The notes under the pieces: model-generated
Seen by the model: the letters and a program-made list of their open reading frames with translations, nothing else
What the model was told of the DNA's origin: nothing
Databases searched by the model: none
Position numbers and translations under genes: made by a program
Assembly (NCBI GenBank): GCA_039806955.1
Contig: JBDHQI010000011.1
Coordinates: 1 to 64,000 of the forward strand
Direction: 5' to 3'
From: JADLHS01 sp039806955
Lineage (GTDB): Bacteria; Verrucomicrobiota; Verrucomicrobiia; Limisphaerales; JADLHS01
Length of the DNA: 64,000 nt
Shown here: one piece after another, positions 17,627-28,500 of the stretch
Layout of the letters: every line of letters starts with the position of its first letter
How positions within the stretch are numbered: position 1 is the first letter of the stretch

Positions 17627-19108
17627 ATGCGACATCCGTTGCTGTATCAGATCAACACCCGTTGTTGGCTGCAAAATTTATCCCGGGTTGAGCAACGTCC
17701 CGTGACGTTGGCCAGTGTGCCCGAAACAGAATTTCAGTTTTGGCGGCAGCACGGGTTCACGCACCTCTGGCTCATGGGCGTCTGGACCACGGGAAAGCGG
17801 GCGCGGGCAATGGCTTTGCAACATCCGGAGTTGCGCGCGGAGTACGACCGGGTGCTGCCGGGTTGGACGGAGGCGGACGTGGCAGGTTCACCGTATTCCA
17901 TCGCTGATTATTCCGTTCCGAAAACGCTCGGTGGTGATGAAGCCTTGCGGCAATTCCGCCTCAAACTAAACCGGATCGGAATCAAGCTCGTTCTGGATTT
18001 TGTTCCCAATCATTTAGGCGTGGATCACGTGTGGGTGAGCGAACGCCCGGATTTATTCGTGTCCAGCCCGACTGCGGCATCTGGCACTTTTGCCGTCGAA
18101 ACGAAAACCGGAGGGCGCTTCATCGCCAACGGCAAAGATCCTTATTTCGCACCCTGGACGGATGTCGCGCAGCTTGATTATCGTCGTGCTGCCACGCGTC
18201 AGGCCATGACCGAACAACTGCGGGGGGTCGCACGGCGTTGTGATGGCGTCCGTTGTGATATGGCCATGCTGTTGTTGAATGAGGTCTTCGCAAAAACCTG
18301 GGGGCACCTGCCGGTGGCGGAACCGGCGCCGGCGGAAGAATTTTGGCCGACCGCCATTTCCGTCGTTAAATCGCCATTCCCAGAGTTCATCTTTATTGCT
18401 GAAGTCTATTGGGGGCTGGAAGGTCGGTTGCAAGAGCAGGGATTTGATTACACCTACGACAAGGCGTTGTACGACGATTTGATCGGGCGGCAGCCGGTCG
18501 AGGCGCAGCGCAAATTGCTCGCGCATCCGTCCGGGTATGTGGAACACAGTGTTCACTTTCTCGAAAATCATGATGAGCCGCGCGTGGCGGAAAAACTGTC
18601 GCCGGCAGAAAATCGCGCGGCGGCCCTGGCGGTGCTGGCTTTACCGGGAATGTGTCTGTTGCATCAGGGCCAACTCAGCGGGGCGAAATTGAAGTTGCCG
18701 GTGCAGTTGCATCACGCACCTGTGGAGCCAGAGTCGGCGGAAATAAAAGCTATTTATGCGGCGCTGCTGAGCGCGCTGCCCAAAACCTTCATTGGCCAGG
18801 GCAACGGACGACTGCTGTCACCCCGCGCTGCGTGGGAAGGAAATTTTTCTTACCAAAATTTCATCCTCGTGCTTTGGCCGGGAACGCAAAACCGATTTGA
18901 GCTGGTAGTGGTCAATTTGAGTGCAAACCGCAGCCAGGCCTATGCGCCACTGGATATTCCACGATTGAACGAATACGACTGGAGCTTGCGTGATTGGCTC
19001 GGCGATGAAGTTTTCGAGCGCGCTGGCAGCGATCTCACGCAATTCGGCTTGTATCTGGATGTCCCGGCGCACGCCGCGCAAATCTTTCGCTTCGAGCCGA
19101 AGCGTTGA
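17627..19108 (+). CDS. GH13 alpha-amylase-family enzyme
   Basis: A 493-residue TIM-barrel glycosidase without signal peptide. All four GH13 regions are visible: DFVPNH (124-129), GVRCDMA (207-213) with nucleophile Asp211, FIAEVYW (256-262) with acid/base Glu259, and ENHD (313-316) with Asp316. The C-terminal beta domain (about 400-490) is present. ATG 17627 is chosen because the N-terminus MRHPLLYQINTRCWL matches the family; the upstream in-frame ATG at 17570 would add Cys-rich non-homologous residues. It probably acts on intracellular alpha-glucans or maltooligosaccharides; exact specificity is open. Confidence 0.87.
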   Translation: MRHPLLYQINTRCWLQNLSRVEQRPVTLASVPETEFQFWRQHGFTHLWLMGVWTTGKRARAMALQHPELRAEYDRVLPGWTEADVAGSPYSIADYSVPKTLGGDEALRQFRLKLNRIGIKLVLDFVPNHLGVDHVWVSERPDLFVSSPTAASGTFAVETKTGGRFIANGKDPYFAPWTDVAQLDYRRAATRQAMTEQLRGVARRCDGVRCDMAMLLLNEVFAKTWGHLPVAEPAPAEEFWPTAISVVKSPFPEFIFIAEVYWGLEGRLQEQGFDYTYDKALYDDLIGRQPVEAQRKLLAHPSGYVEHSVHFLENHDEPRVAEKLSPAENRAAALAVLALPGMCLLHQGQLSGAKLKLPVQLHHAPVEPESAEIKAIYAALLSALPKTFIGQGNGRLLSPRAAWEGNFSYQNFILVLWPGTQNRFELVVVNLSANRSQAYAPLDIPRLNEYDWSLRDWLGDEVFERAGSDLTQFGLYLDVPAHAAQIFRFEPKR

Positions 19109-19156
19109 AGCGGATCTGCGTCCGCATCGTTCCAAGCGGCCTCTGATCCGCTTGCG

Positions 19157-22100
19157 CTATCGTGAAGTTTCTGCCGGCACGCCTGGCGGATGCGACCAAC
19201 GCAAACCGGGGCGCTTGCCTGCCGCAATGGCTTTCCAGTAATCCGCCTGGACCGCTTCGTAAATCCCAAACAAACCGCGCGCGTCACGGTCGCGATCCAC
19301 GGAAATCCAGTAGTCCGGCGGTGCGGTCGGTTTCGACCGCACCAGGAATTCCGCGCCGCGTTTTCGGATGACTTGGGTTGCCGGTCGGTCGGTGCCGTCG
19401 GGATTGATGATGCCGTAATCGCTTTGCTCGTTCAGCCGATAGCCGCCCGGATACCACCAGTAGAAAATTCCATCCACATTGGATTCGTCCAGCAGTCGGT
19501 AAAAATCGTTGAAATACTGCGCCTGAAAGTTTTGTTGCGTCGCGCCTGATTGCATCAATTGGCGATCCCAGACTGAGTAACCCATCTCCGACCAGAAAAT
19601 CGGTTTGCTTGGATCACAGAGCCGCGCGTAATCCGCAGTGAACCGGCCCGGCTTCACTTTTTCCCAATCGCCGATGCGTCCGTAGGCTTCCGGTTCCCAG
19701 AGGTCCACGGCGTCCCGCAAGCCATAAAAATCATACGGAATGAAACCGTCCCAGTTGAAGGTGGGGTCGCCAGCGTGTTGCATGCGAAAACTGACGGAGT
19801 GATGTGGGTCAATGGATTGCACCAGCCGCCGTGCCTCGGCGTACGCTGCGGCCACCTTCACGTCGAGGAATTGGCGGTAATCGGCAATGCAGCGTCGCCA
19901 CGGTCCGTCCTGCGTGATCCAGTGTATCGGCGGAATGGCCCACGGGGCGCTGGCCGGCGTTGCGTTGGTGAGTTGAGCGACAATACTCTCGCCCCAGGCC
20001 GCCACCAAATCGCGCCGCGACGCATAATGTTGTTGAATCCATTCGTTCCAGTTCGATAGGTAGGCGCGCACCTGGGCGTCGTGCGGTCCGTGGCTGGGTT
20101 CCCAAGCCAGGTCGTAAGCGAAGACAGTGTCGTTTTGGGCAAGGCGCAAGGTTTGAATCATTTCGCGCATTTCATCCCAACGGAAATCCAACGGCGTGCC
20201 GGGCCGCAGCGAAAGATTCACTTTCAAGCCCAGCGTTTCACAACGTCGGAGGAAATCCAACAGGTGTTGGGCGTCGAGGGATTGATGGTAAATGAACACA
20301 CTCACGGCGTTCAGATTCATGCCTTTGACTCGTTCCAAGTCGCGTTGAATGACCTCCGGATCATACGCGCCACGCCCAACCCAATGCTCGAAGTGCCGCC
20401 AGTTCGCCAAGCCGAGACCGCTGGAGGGCATATAATTTACGCCGTGCGCTTTCCATGGTTGGCCTCCGAGCCAGAAACCGCCGTTGCTCGCGACCATAAA
20501 TTGCGGATGTGTCGCGGGCCGCCACACGTGAAGGGAATGTTCCAGCCGATCCACCACCTGACCGTCAACGAGCAGTTCACTGACGACTTGCCAGCCGTTG
20601 CTCGGCCATGATTGGGGCTGCCAGGGTTGGCTGAGCTGCGCTGTTTGATCCGGCGCGAGAACGGGACTGCCGCTGATGGTCGGTCCTTGGCTCGGATGGC
20701 TCGCCTCGCGCGTGGACAGGCGCAACGTGAGATTTGTCGGAGTGGTGTGACCAAAGTTCACCGCGCGGAGCCCAATGGGCACCGTTTGATCCGGAAACAC
20801 CGTGAAGAATTCGGCGCCGCCTTCGGTCAGGAACAATCCGCGTCGCATCTGCGCCAAGGTTTGGCGCAGACAATCTTGCACCAACGGCTGTTGATAAAAA
20901 TCCAATCCAGCCGGAGTGAACGCAGCCCAGACGCCGCCGCGATAGGGTGGTTGGGAATGGATCAACAACGCCGCTACAGCGCCGCGATAATCGAGCGTGT
21001 GCGCGTCGCACACAGCCAGCAGCGGGGTCCAACGATAGGTGCGCTCTTGATTGAAGCCCACCCCGCGCGGGCGAGGATGCAGTCCCAGCAGCGTCGAACC
21101 TGGCGCTACTGGTAGTTTCACCAAGGCAGGAGGCGCGGTCGGATCCGAGGTGTTGGCCGTCAACCATTCGAGTTGAACCGTATGGTCTGGGCCGTGGCTG
21201 ATGGGGAAGCATTGGTATGTCGGGGCTAAACTTTCCAGGTGGGGCGGTTCAAAATTATCCGGCAGGGTTGCGGCCCCGAAGGGATTCGCCGCCGTGCCAA
21301 TATCCGCGATCCAATACGCTTGCGCGCCGCTTTCCAGCGCGGTGTGCGAATAAGCCAATCCCACCACCAACCGCGCCACATTCTCAATGCGCAACTGGTC
21401 GTTCGTGCCGATGTGGGTGCCCGGCGGACGCCACGGTTTGAAAGCTTCCGGAGGCAGCGCATACTGCTGCCATTCGTCAGACAGATTTACGGTGGCAATC
21501 CAGCGCGAACTATCGCGTTCGGTCCATTCCAATGCCAGTTGTTTGGTATGCGCCGAGCCTTTGGCGCGAAAGCAAGTCAGCGAATGTCCCGCTGGAAATG
21601 GCTGTTGCCGCGTCGGACTTTGAAAGGTATCCCAGCCGGTGAATTTGCTGATGCTGGCGTGCAGCGCTTTTGTCCCGCCGATATCCACGATCTCATAATG
21701 GGCGGGGTTATCTGGATTATCCGCGGTGCGCCGCCACTCCCCGAGGTTGTCGGTCTCGAAATTGAACAGCCAATGCGTCGGACGTTGCTCGGTGAGGGTC
21801 CGCTCATAATTGGCGCGGGAAATCCAGCGATCGTTGATTTGGAATTGCGGATTTTTCCAGGCTGGCAATCCGAGCGTCAGCAGGTCGCCGCCTTGTTTGA
21901 GGAAGTTCTCAATGGCGGGAGCCGCCTTTGCGGGCAAGGACTCCGCTTCGCACAACACCAGCAGATCGAACCGATTGCGGGTCAGTTGCGCCGGGTCAGC
22001 CAGTTGATTAATCGTAATGCGCTCCGCAGCATAACCTGCCGCCGCCACCTGTCCCGCAATTGCATCAATCAACGCTTCATTCTGGATCAGATGCGGGTCG

Positions 22101-22189
22101 CTCAATAAGGCGGCGCGCGGAGTCGGGGCGGCCACCAGACTGAACTGCGCTCCCAGGAGCGCGACACTGATGAGAAGGAATTTAATCAT
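19157..22189 (-). CDS. Large secreted clan-A glycoside hydrolase (GH42/GH5-like barrel)
   Basis: A 1010-residue protein with a signal peptide (MIKFLLISVALLGAQFSLVAA, cleavage near 21). Residues 25-130 resemble a glutamine-amidotransferase-like fold (LLVLCEAESLP, FLKQGGDLLTLG). Residues 140-300 look like a carbohydrate-binding jelly roll. Residues 555-950 form a TIM barrel starting FWLGGQPWKAHGVNYMP. Glu697 in AYDLAWEPSHG is the likely acid/base and Glu868 in KPIFWSEMGYSVWD the likely nucleophile, the clan GH-A pattern. It should cleave beta-linked glycans or glycosides outside the cytoplasm. The exact GH family cannot be fixed without a search. It converges with the GH13 gene. Confidence 0.75.
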   Translation of the reverse strand: MIKFLLISVALLGAQFSLVAAPTPRAALLSDPHLIQNEALIDAIAGQVAAAGYAAERITINQLADPAQLTRNRFDLLVLCEAESLPAKAAPAIENFLKQGGDLLTLGLPAWKNPQFQINDRWISRANYERTLTEQRPTHWLFNFETDNLGEWRRTADNPDNPAHYEIVDIGGTKALHASISKFTGWDTFQSPTRQQPFPAGHSLTCFRAKGSAHTKQLALEWTERDSSRWIATVNLSDEWQQYALPPEAFKPWRPPGTHIGTNDQLRIENVARLVVGLAYSHTALESGAQAYWIADIGTAANPFGAATLPDNFEPPHLESLAPTYQCFPISHGPDHTVQLEWLTANTSDPTAPPALVKLPVAPGSTLLGLHPRPRGVGFNQERTYRWTPLLAVCDAHTLDYRGAVAALLIHSQPPYRGGVWAAFTPAGLDFYQQPLVQDCLRQTLAQMRRGLFLTEGGAEFFTVFPDQTVPIGLRAVNFGHTTPTNLTLRLSTREASHPSQGPTISGSPVLAPDQTAQLSQPWQPQSWPSNGWQVVSELLVDGQVVDRLEHSLHVWRPATHPQFMVASNGGFWLGGQPWKAHGVNYMPSSGLGLANWRHFEHWVGRGAYDPEVIQRDLERVKGMNLNAVSVFIYHQSLDAQHLLDFLRRCETLGLKVNLSLRPGTPLDFRWDEMREMIQTLRLAQNDTVFAYDLAWEPSHGPHDAQVRAYLSNWNEWIQQHYASRRDLVAAWGESIVAQLTNATPASAPWAIPPIHWITQDGPWRRCIADYRQFLDVKVAAAYAEARRLVQSIDPHHSVSFRMQHAGDPTFNWDGFIPYDFYGLRDAVDLWEPEAYGRIGDWEKVKPGRFTADYARLCDPSKPIFWSEMGYSVWDRQLMQSGATQQNFQAQYFNDFYRLLDESNVDGIFYWWYPGGYRLNEQSDYGIINPDGTDRPATQVIRKRGAEFLVRSKPTAPPDYWISVDRDRDARGLFGIYEAVQADYWKAIAAGKRPGLRWSHPPGVPAETSR

Positions 22190-22681
22190 GCTATTTGCCG
22201 ACCGGTTTCAACGCGGAACGAAAGCTATCCGAACTTTACTCGTGGTCGAACGCCGTTATTACGGCGCAAAATGGCAACTGATGCACGCAAAAACCTGCCT
22301 GGTAAATTTTACTAAAGCGCTCGCTCCGCGTCGTCCCCCCAGGAAAGAGAGACACGGGAATGATGGGCAGAGGAGTGGGAATTGGGGGAGCATCGCCGTC
22401 TCGGTGGTGGTCGTTCGCGTCTCGCGGACGACATTCGGTTCTAACTTAAAGGCCACCGAGGCGCGGAGGCACAGAGAGGAGGCAAATTACGGGGGATGAT
22501 TTTGAAAGACGAAGCGTGGGATGGTGGGACGCATGATCATGCCGGGAGGGACGACTTTCACGCCGTCCCCAACTAAACTAATCAGGGTAATGGGCAACAG
22601 TGTTTCCCACAGGATTGGGAAACAGGGAAATCCGTCCACTTGTCGCTTGCCTCCACCGCTGGTGTTCCGACAATGAGGGCC
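22190..22681. other. Intergenic region with hairpins and repeat-like sequence
   Basis: About 490 bases between divergent genes with no convincing gene. It holds a perfect six-base-pair hairpin with a TATT loop at 22251-22266. A ten-base-pair hairpin follows at 22410-22432 (GTCGTTCGCG / CGCGGACGAC, one wobble pair). At about 22454-22482 lies a purine-rich stretch (CACCGAGGCGCGGAGGCACAG) resembling one arm of the palindromic element at 50.9-51.1 kb. Promoters for both neighbours must lie here, but I cannot place them with confidence. Confidence 0.5.
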
Positions 22682-23479
22682 ATGAATCGGATTGATGCGC
22701 GATTTGCCGACCTTCGTCGTCAGGAGAAAAAAGCTTTTGTGGTCTATATCGGGGCGGGCGACCCCAATTTGGAAGCCACGCGAAAGTTCGCGGTGGCGTT
22801 TGATCGAGCCGGGGTGGACATTTTGGAGCTGGGAGTGCCGTTCAGTGATCCATTGGCCGATGGCCTGGTGAATCAACTGGCGGCACAACGCGGATTGGCG
22901 GCAGGCACGACTCCGGACAAATTGCTGGAAACCGTCGCCGCCATTCGTCGGGGCGCGCAAATTCCCATCGTGCTCTACATTTATTTCAATCTGATCCACA
23001 AGGTTGGATTGGAATCCTTCATCAAAGCGGCGGCGGCGGCGGGCGTGGACGGCTTGTTGGTGTTGGATTTGCCGCCGGAAGAAAGCGGCGCCTACGAAGC
23101 GCTCATGGCCAAACATGGATTGCGCCAGATTTATCTCATTGCGCCGACCACGCCGGAGGCGCGGGTGGCGGCGATTGTCCAACGCGCGGCGGGTTTTATT
23201 TATTACATTTCGCGCGCGGGAGTGACCGGTATGCAGCAGCAGATTGCGAGTGATCTGACGGAGCAGGTCGCCAAAATTCGTCAGCACACGGCATTGCCCA
23301 TTGTGGTGGGGTTCGGGATTTCAAATCCCGAGCAGGCGCGAGCGGTGGCGATGGCCGCCGATGGCTGCGTGGTCGGCAGCGCCATCGTGAATCAAATCGC
23401 GCAGTTGGGATCATCGCTGGACGGGGTGGCGCGCATCACCGATTTTGTGCGCGCGATGGCGGAAGCGGTGAAGCGTTGA
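22682..23479 (+). CDS. trpA: Tryptophan synthase alpha subunit
   Basis: A 265-residue TIM barrel that cleaves indole-3-glycerol phosphate to indole and glyceraldehyde 3-phosphate. The catalytic pair is exactly in the canonical numbering: Glu49 (ILELGVPFSDP) and Asp60 (LADG). The phosphate-binding GFGISNPEQA and GSAIVNQI follow in the C-terminal half. ATG 22682 (MNRIDARF) is chosen because upstream in-frame residues are non-homologous. After Asp60 the sequence is GLVNQ where most TrpA proteins have GPVIQ, a mild deviation near the active-site loop. No other trp gene is adjacent; a TrpB2-type beta subunit lies 6 kb away on the other strand. Confidence 0.93.
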   Translation: MNRIDARFADLRRQEKKAFVVYIGAGDPNLEATRKFAVAFDRAGVDILELGVPFSDPLADGLVNQLAAQRGLAAGTTPDKLLETVAAIRRGAQIPIVLYIYFNLIHKVGLESFIKAAAAAGVDGLLVLDLPPEESGAYEALMAKHGLRQIYLIAPTTPEARVAAIVQRAAGFIYYISRAGVTGMQQQIASDLTEQVAKIRQHTALPIVVGFGISNPEQARAVAMAADGCVVGSAIVNQIAQLGSSLDGVARITDFVRAMAEAVKR

Positions 23480-23611
23480 AGGGCGTCGCGGTTTGGGATC
23501 GGGGATACTACGGAGTCAATTTTTGCTGGGTGCGGAGCTGAGAAACTCCGTGACAGCGTCCGGTTAATCTTCTATAGAATACCCAACTTAACGACGAAAC
23601 GGAGCCTTTTT

Positions 23612-24271
23612 ATGAAGCAACGAATTTTTCTTTCAATCGGGGTCAGCCTGTCGCTGCTGCTGAATGCGCGCGCGGATTTGAGTTACACTTTCGATGAGGA
23701 CGTCCAGGGCTTTCAAAATTTCAGTTGGTCTGCCACCGGGCCAGCGGGCTGGTCGGGCGGCGCGGCCTTGCAAGCCACCCCGACGGTAGGGGGCTGGACG
23801 TTGGGGGGGAGTTTTAATTATCTCAAGGAATTTAGCTGGCCCGACCAACTCGAGATGCAGAGTCTGTCCGCCAGTGGTCAGGGACGGTTCAGCTTTGATT
23901 TGATTTTGGATGGCAGCAGTTTTACTCCGGGGGTCGCGAATTGGTATAACGTCAACATCGCGGGCAACAGCGCCGGAGCGAATGGCTGGACACAAATCGA
24001 GAAAATTTCGGGCGACGGCTGGCATAACGCCGACGATAACGCACTGTATAGCACCCATGTGGATGTTTCCTTTGCGCAGTTGGGATGGGCGGATCCGGAA
24101 GACGCCACCGGCTGGTTTCAACTTTATTTCGGGGCCAATTCGCCTGATGATTTTCCCATCCAGTTCTACATTGATAACGTGACGGCTTACGCGGTACCGG
24201 AACCGTCTGCGTTGGCCTTGGGGTTTGCGGGAGTGATGGCGCTGGCCGGGTGGCGGCGGCGCCAAGCTTGA
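23612..24271 (+). CDS. PEP-CTERM sorting-domain secreted protein
   Basis: A 219-residue extracellular protein with a signal peptide (MKQRIFLSIGVSLSLLLNARA). Its Gly/Ser/Trp/Asn-rich body is likely to form a beta-sandwich of the kind seen in carbohydrate-binding domains. A C-terminal PEP-CTERM signal starts at VPEPSALALG, then a hydrophobic segment and the basic end WRRRQA. It would be cleaved and anchored by an exosortase not seen here. A GGAG ribosome-binding site lies at 23601-23604, seven bases before the ATG. A strong terminator follows, so it is probably monocistronic. The biological role is unknown; exopolysaccharide association is the general idea for the family. Confidence 0.85.
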   Translation: MKQRIFLSIGVSLSLLLNARADLSYTFDEDVQGFQNFSWSATGPAGWSGGAALQATPTVGGWTLGGSFNYLKEFSWPDQLEMQSLSASGQGRFSFDLILDGSSFTPGVANWYNVNIAGNSAGANGWTQIEKISGDGWHNADDNALYSTHVDVSFAQLGWADPEDATGWFQLYFGANSPDDFPIQFYIDNVTAYAVPEPSALALGFAGVMALAGWRRRQA

Positions 24272-24293
24272 CGGGCGGCAGCGCTCGATTTTC

Positions 24294-24318
24294 ACCCCGG
24301 CCCGCGCCGGGGTTTTTT
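24294..24318 (+). terminator. Rho-independent terminator after the PEP-CTERM gene
   Basis: A seven-base-pair GC stem (CCCCGGC 24294-24300, GCCGGGG 24306-24312) with a five-base loop, followed by six T. It sits 23 bases after the stop codon of the PEP-CTERM gene. Confidence 0.9.
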
Positions 24319-24377
24319 GTTGCGCTGCTTAGAAAGGGTTTTGCGTTTCAGGCCGGGTCGGTGTTCAATCCACAACG

Positions 24378-25511
24378 ATGAAAAAGTCAGCCGATAAACA
24401 GGATCGTTTTGTCATCATTATGGCGGGGGGGCGGGGGGAGCGGTTCTGGCCCGTGAGCCGCGAACATTCGCCAAAGCAACTGCTCAAGCTGCTGGGGGAA
24501 CGGTCCTTTCTCCAGGAAGCCGTGGAACGCGTACTGCCCCTGGTGCCGCTGCGAAACATCTTCGTCATTACCAATGCCGCGCAAGTGGCGGCAGTGCGCA
24601 AACAACTCCCGAGGCTGCCCAAGGACAACATTGTTGGCGAGCCGTTGGGACGAGACACCTGTGCGGCGGTTACGCTGGGGGCGGCATTGGTTGGCGTACG
24701 AACCACCACGGGAATTCTGGCGGTCCTGCCTGCGGATCACGTGGTGCCCGAGACCAAAAAATTCCAGCAGGTGTTGAATGACGCTTTCACCGTCGCGGCG
24801 CAAGGGCAGGTCATGGTCACGATTGGCATCAAGCCGACTGAACCCGCCACCGGGTATGGTTACATCCGGATCGGGAATTCGTTGCCGACTCCGAGTGGCA
24901 GCACGAAAACCAAAACCACCTTTTACAAGGCCGAACAGTTTGTGGAAAAACCCAATTTTGATCGCGCGCTGGAATACGCAAACAGCGGGCAATATCGCTG
25001 GAACGCGGGAATGTTTGTTTGGAGTTTCATCACGATCACCAATGGTTTGGAGCAACATCAACCGGAAATGTTTGCCGCCTGCCAGCGCTGGTTCAAAGTA
25101 GCGGCCCAGCCCTCCAAGCTGGCGAAAGTGCTGGCGCGCGACTATCCCGAAATAAAAAAAATCTCGATTGATTTTGCGTTGATGGAACACGCGCATAATG
25201 TCATCTGCGCGGACGGCGCGTTCGCGTGGGACGATCTCGGTTCGTGGCCCGCGCTGGCTCGTCACCTCAAGGCCGATGCGGAAGGGAACGCGGCCGTGGC
25301 CGATTTCATTCATGTGGATGCGGCGCGCAACATCATCTACGACGCGCGTAGCAAGGAGCGGCGCACTCCGATCGCAGTCGTGGGCTTGCGCGACGCGATT
25401 CTGGTGCAAACCGACGATGCGGTGTTGCTGGCGCACAAGTCACAGGCGCAAAAGGTCAAGGAACTTGTCAAAAAAATCAGCGCTGATAAACGGCTGAAGC
25501 GCCTGGCTTGA
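24378..25511 (+). CDS. manC: Mannose-1-phosphate guanylyltransferase
   Basis: A 377-residue nucleotidyltransferase that makes GDP-mannose from mannose 1-phosphate and GTP. The signature GGRGERFWPVSREHSPKQ (about residues 16-33) is the GMP-type GGxGxRxWPxSR...PKQ motif. VLPADH (about 115-120) and FVEKP (about 192-196) are also present. Length fits the monofunctional form without the C-terminal isomerase domain of type II enzymes. GDP-mannose feeds exopolysaccharide or glycan synthesis. Its stop overlaps an in-frame TTG of the next gene, but the functional start of that gene is probably further downstream. Confidence 0.92.
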   Translation: MKKSADKQDRFVIIMAGGRGERFWPVSREHSPKQLLKLLGERSFLQEAVERVLPLVPLRNIFVITNAAQVAAVRKQLPRLPKDNIVGEPLGRDTCAAVTLGAALVGVRTTTGILAVLPADHVVPETKKFQQVLNDAFTVAAQGQVMVTIGIKPTEPATGYGYIRIGNSLPTPSGSTKTKTTFYKAEQFVEKPNFDRALEYANSGQYRWNAGMFVWSFITITNGLEQHQPEMFAACQRWFKVAAQPSKLAKVLARDYPEIKKISIDFALMEHAHNVICADGAFAWDDLGSWPALARHLKADAEGNAAVADFIHVDAARNIIYDARSKERRTPIAVVGLRDAILVQTDDAVLLAHKSQAQKVKELVKKISADKRLKRLA

Positions 25512-25558
25512 GCGGGGCAACTGGGGAAATTCGTCGCTTTGCAGGCTTGCCTTGCCGG

Positions 25559-28500
25559 ATGAGGTTGGCATTTTTCCGAATCATGCGGTTGTTCAAGTTT
25601 ATTGGTGGTTGCTTCCTGATTTTCAAATTTACCGCGCTCACCTGGACGGTGGCACAACAAACGTCCACACCATCCGCTGCGGCGAAAGCCAGTCCTGCCG
25701 AGCTGGCGATGAAAGGATTTGCCTTACCGGCTGGTTTTCGGTGCGAACTGGTGGCGAGTGAGCCGTTGCTGGCGAATCCTGTCGCTTTCAGCATAGATGA
25801 ACGCGGGCGCTTTTTTGTGGCGGAAACCTTCCGCTTCAAGGCGGGCGTGCCGGACATTCGAGGACGCATGGATTGGTTGGACACCGAACTGGCTTCGCGT
25901 TCCGTGGCGGAGCGGATCGCTTACACCAGGCGCATTGAACCGGATAACACCGCCTGGTGGACAAATAATGATGATCGCGTGGTGCTGCTTTGGGACAGCA
26001 ACGGCGATGGCAAGCTTGATCAGTCGCGCGATTTCGCGACGGGATTCAATCATCTGGAAGACGGATTAGGTTCGGGCGTGCTGGCGCGGCATGGCGACGT
26101 GTATTACGCGAATATCCCGCATCTGTGGCGCTTGCGTGATTCGGATGGTGATGGCGTGGCCGATCAACGCGAGAGTTTGAGTTACGGCTACGGTGTGCGC
26201 TACGGCTTTCTGGGACACGACTTGCACGGATTGCAACTGGGGCCGGACGGTCGCCTCTATTTTTCCATCGGCGATCGCGGTGCATCGGTCACGCTGCCGA
26301 ATGGCAAAGTGGTTGAGAACACCGAGTCCGGCGGCGTGTTTCGTTGCGACTTGGACGGCGGCAACTTGGAACTTTTCTACACCGGACTGCGCAATCCGCA
26401 GGAATTGGTCTTTGATGATTACGGCAATCTTTGGACGGTGGACAACAACTCGGATGCGAGCGATCCGGCGCGCGTCGTTTACGTGGTGCAGGGAGGCGAT
26501 AGCGGTTGGCGGAACGGCTGGCAGTTCATCAAGTATCCCCTGCCGCGCAGTTCTTGGATCAGCGAGCGACTTTGCTTTGAAGCCTTTCCCGGTCGCGCTG
26601 CCTACGCGTTGCCGCCGGTTTCTGACAAGGTCGGCAATGGCCCCAGCGGTTTGACGTTTGATCCCGGGGTCGGATTGCCCGAACGCTGGCGGCAGCACTT
26701 CTTTGTCTGCAATTTCAGCGGCAGCCCCACCCCCATCAGCGGGATTCTTGCGTTCACGGTGCAATCCCAGGGCGCGGGATTCCGACTTGGTGAGGTGGAG
26801 CGCTTTTGGTGGAACTTTCTGCCGACCGATGTGGATTTTGGTTATGACGGAGCGCTGTATGCGTGTGACTGGATCACCGGTTGGGAGGGGACGGGCAAAG
26901 GACGCATTTACCGGGTCTTTGAACCGGAAGCGCGGCAGGAAGCTCTGGCCCGCCAGACGCAGCAATTGTTCACGGAAGGATTTGAGCAGCGCAGCAATGG
27001 TGAATTGCAAAAGCTGCTGGCGCATCCGGATCGGCGCGTGCGACGAGAAGCGCAGTTTGCCTTGGTAGCCCATCGCGCGACGGCAGAACTGGCTGACGTC
27101 GCCGCGCACCATGAATTGTTACTGGCACGACTGCACGCCATCTGGGGTTTGAGGCAGTTGGCGCGAAACGGACAAGCGGTGGAATGGAAACCTCTGCTCG
27201 AGGACGCGGTGGCCGAGGTTCGCGCCCAAGCGCTCAAAATGGTTGGCGATGCGAAGTTGAACCATTATCGCCCGGAGGCGGTGCGACTTTTGGCAGATCC
27301 CGAAATCCGGGTGCGCTATTTTGCGGCGCATACCTTGTCAAAGATCGGGTTGGCGAAAGATTTCACAGTGGTCCAAACGATGTTACAGCGGAGCGAGACT
27401 GATCCGTGGCTGCGGCATGCCGGCAGTCTGGCGTTGGAACACTGTGGCTCCGATTCGGAGCTGGCGGCGTTGGAACAAAATCCTTCGCTCCAGGTGCGGC
27501 AGGCGGCGGTTGTGGCGCTGCGCCGTAAAGCTTCGCCTTTGGTGCAGGCGTTTCTAACGGATGCTGATCCATCGGTGGTGGCGGAAGCCGCCCGGGCAAT
27601 CAACGATTTACCCATTGTCGAGGCTTTGCCCGCATTGGCTGCCCTGAGCGATGCGCGGCCCGCTCTCGCCCAACTACCGTCGGGACCGGAGGCAGCACCC
27701 ACGCCGCGTGATGCGATTCTGCGTCGCGTCATCAACGCCAATTTCCGCTTAGGCTCAATCGCGTCGGCGCAGCGCCTGGCGCGACTTGCCGCCGCGCCTG
27801 ACTTTCCCACGACGCTCCGCTCGGAAGCGTTGACCTTGCTGGCGAATTGGGAAAAGCCCGATGGCAAGGATTACATCACCGGATTGTGGCGGCCATTGAC
27901 TTCGCGACCGGCTTTGGCGTCTGAAGGAATTTCCGACCGGCTTTTGGCAGTGTTGCCCGCGGCGCCGGATGCGGCCTTCAAAATCAAATTATTCGCGTTG
28001 GCGGGAGCGAACCGCTGGCGCAATTTCGAACCGGCGGCCTGGCAGCAATGGCGTTCAGAGACGGACGAAACGGAATTGCGGCTGGCGGCGTTGCAGTTTT
28101 TAGACGACATCGCCGCGCCCGATTATCCCGCGGAACTGAAAGTTGCGCTGGCTTCGAACGTGGAGGCCATACGCCTTGCGGCCCTGAAAGCTTACGCGCA
28201 ACTGGATCGCCACGAGCGTTCTTTGGAAGGATTCAAACAAAGACTCGAAGCCGGCAGCCGGGCGGAGCAACAGACCGCCTATGCCATCTTGGGCGATTGG
28301 CACGGCGAAGAAGTGGACCAACTGTTGACCGCACAGTTGGAGCGGTTGGCTCAGGACAAGATTGAGTCGGCGGTGGCCTTGGATTTGGTGGAGGCAGCGG
28401 CCAAACATCCCGCCGCCAACGTGCAGACCGCGCTGGCGCGTTTCCAACACACGCGCGAGCAGCACCCGGTGGTGGAGCAGTTTGAGGATTGTCTCGTGGG

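Noticed and set aside
24424..24440. G-rich run at the start of manC as a frameshift
   Set aside because: The frame encodes the exact GGRGERFWP nucleotidyltransferase motif.
26066..27112. A 348-codon minus-strand frame
   Set aside because: Antisense shadow of the PVC dehydrogenase gene.
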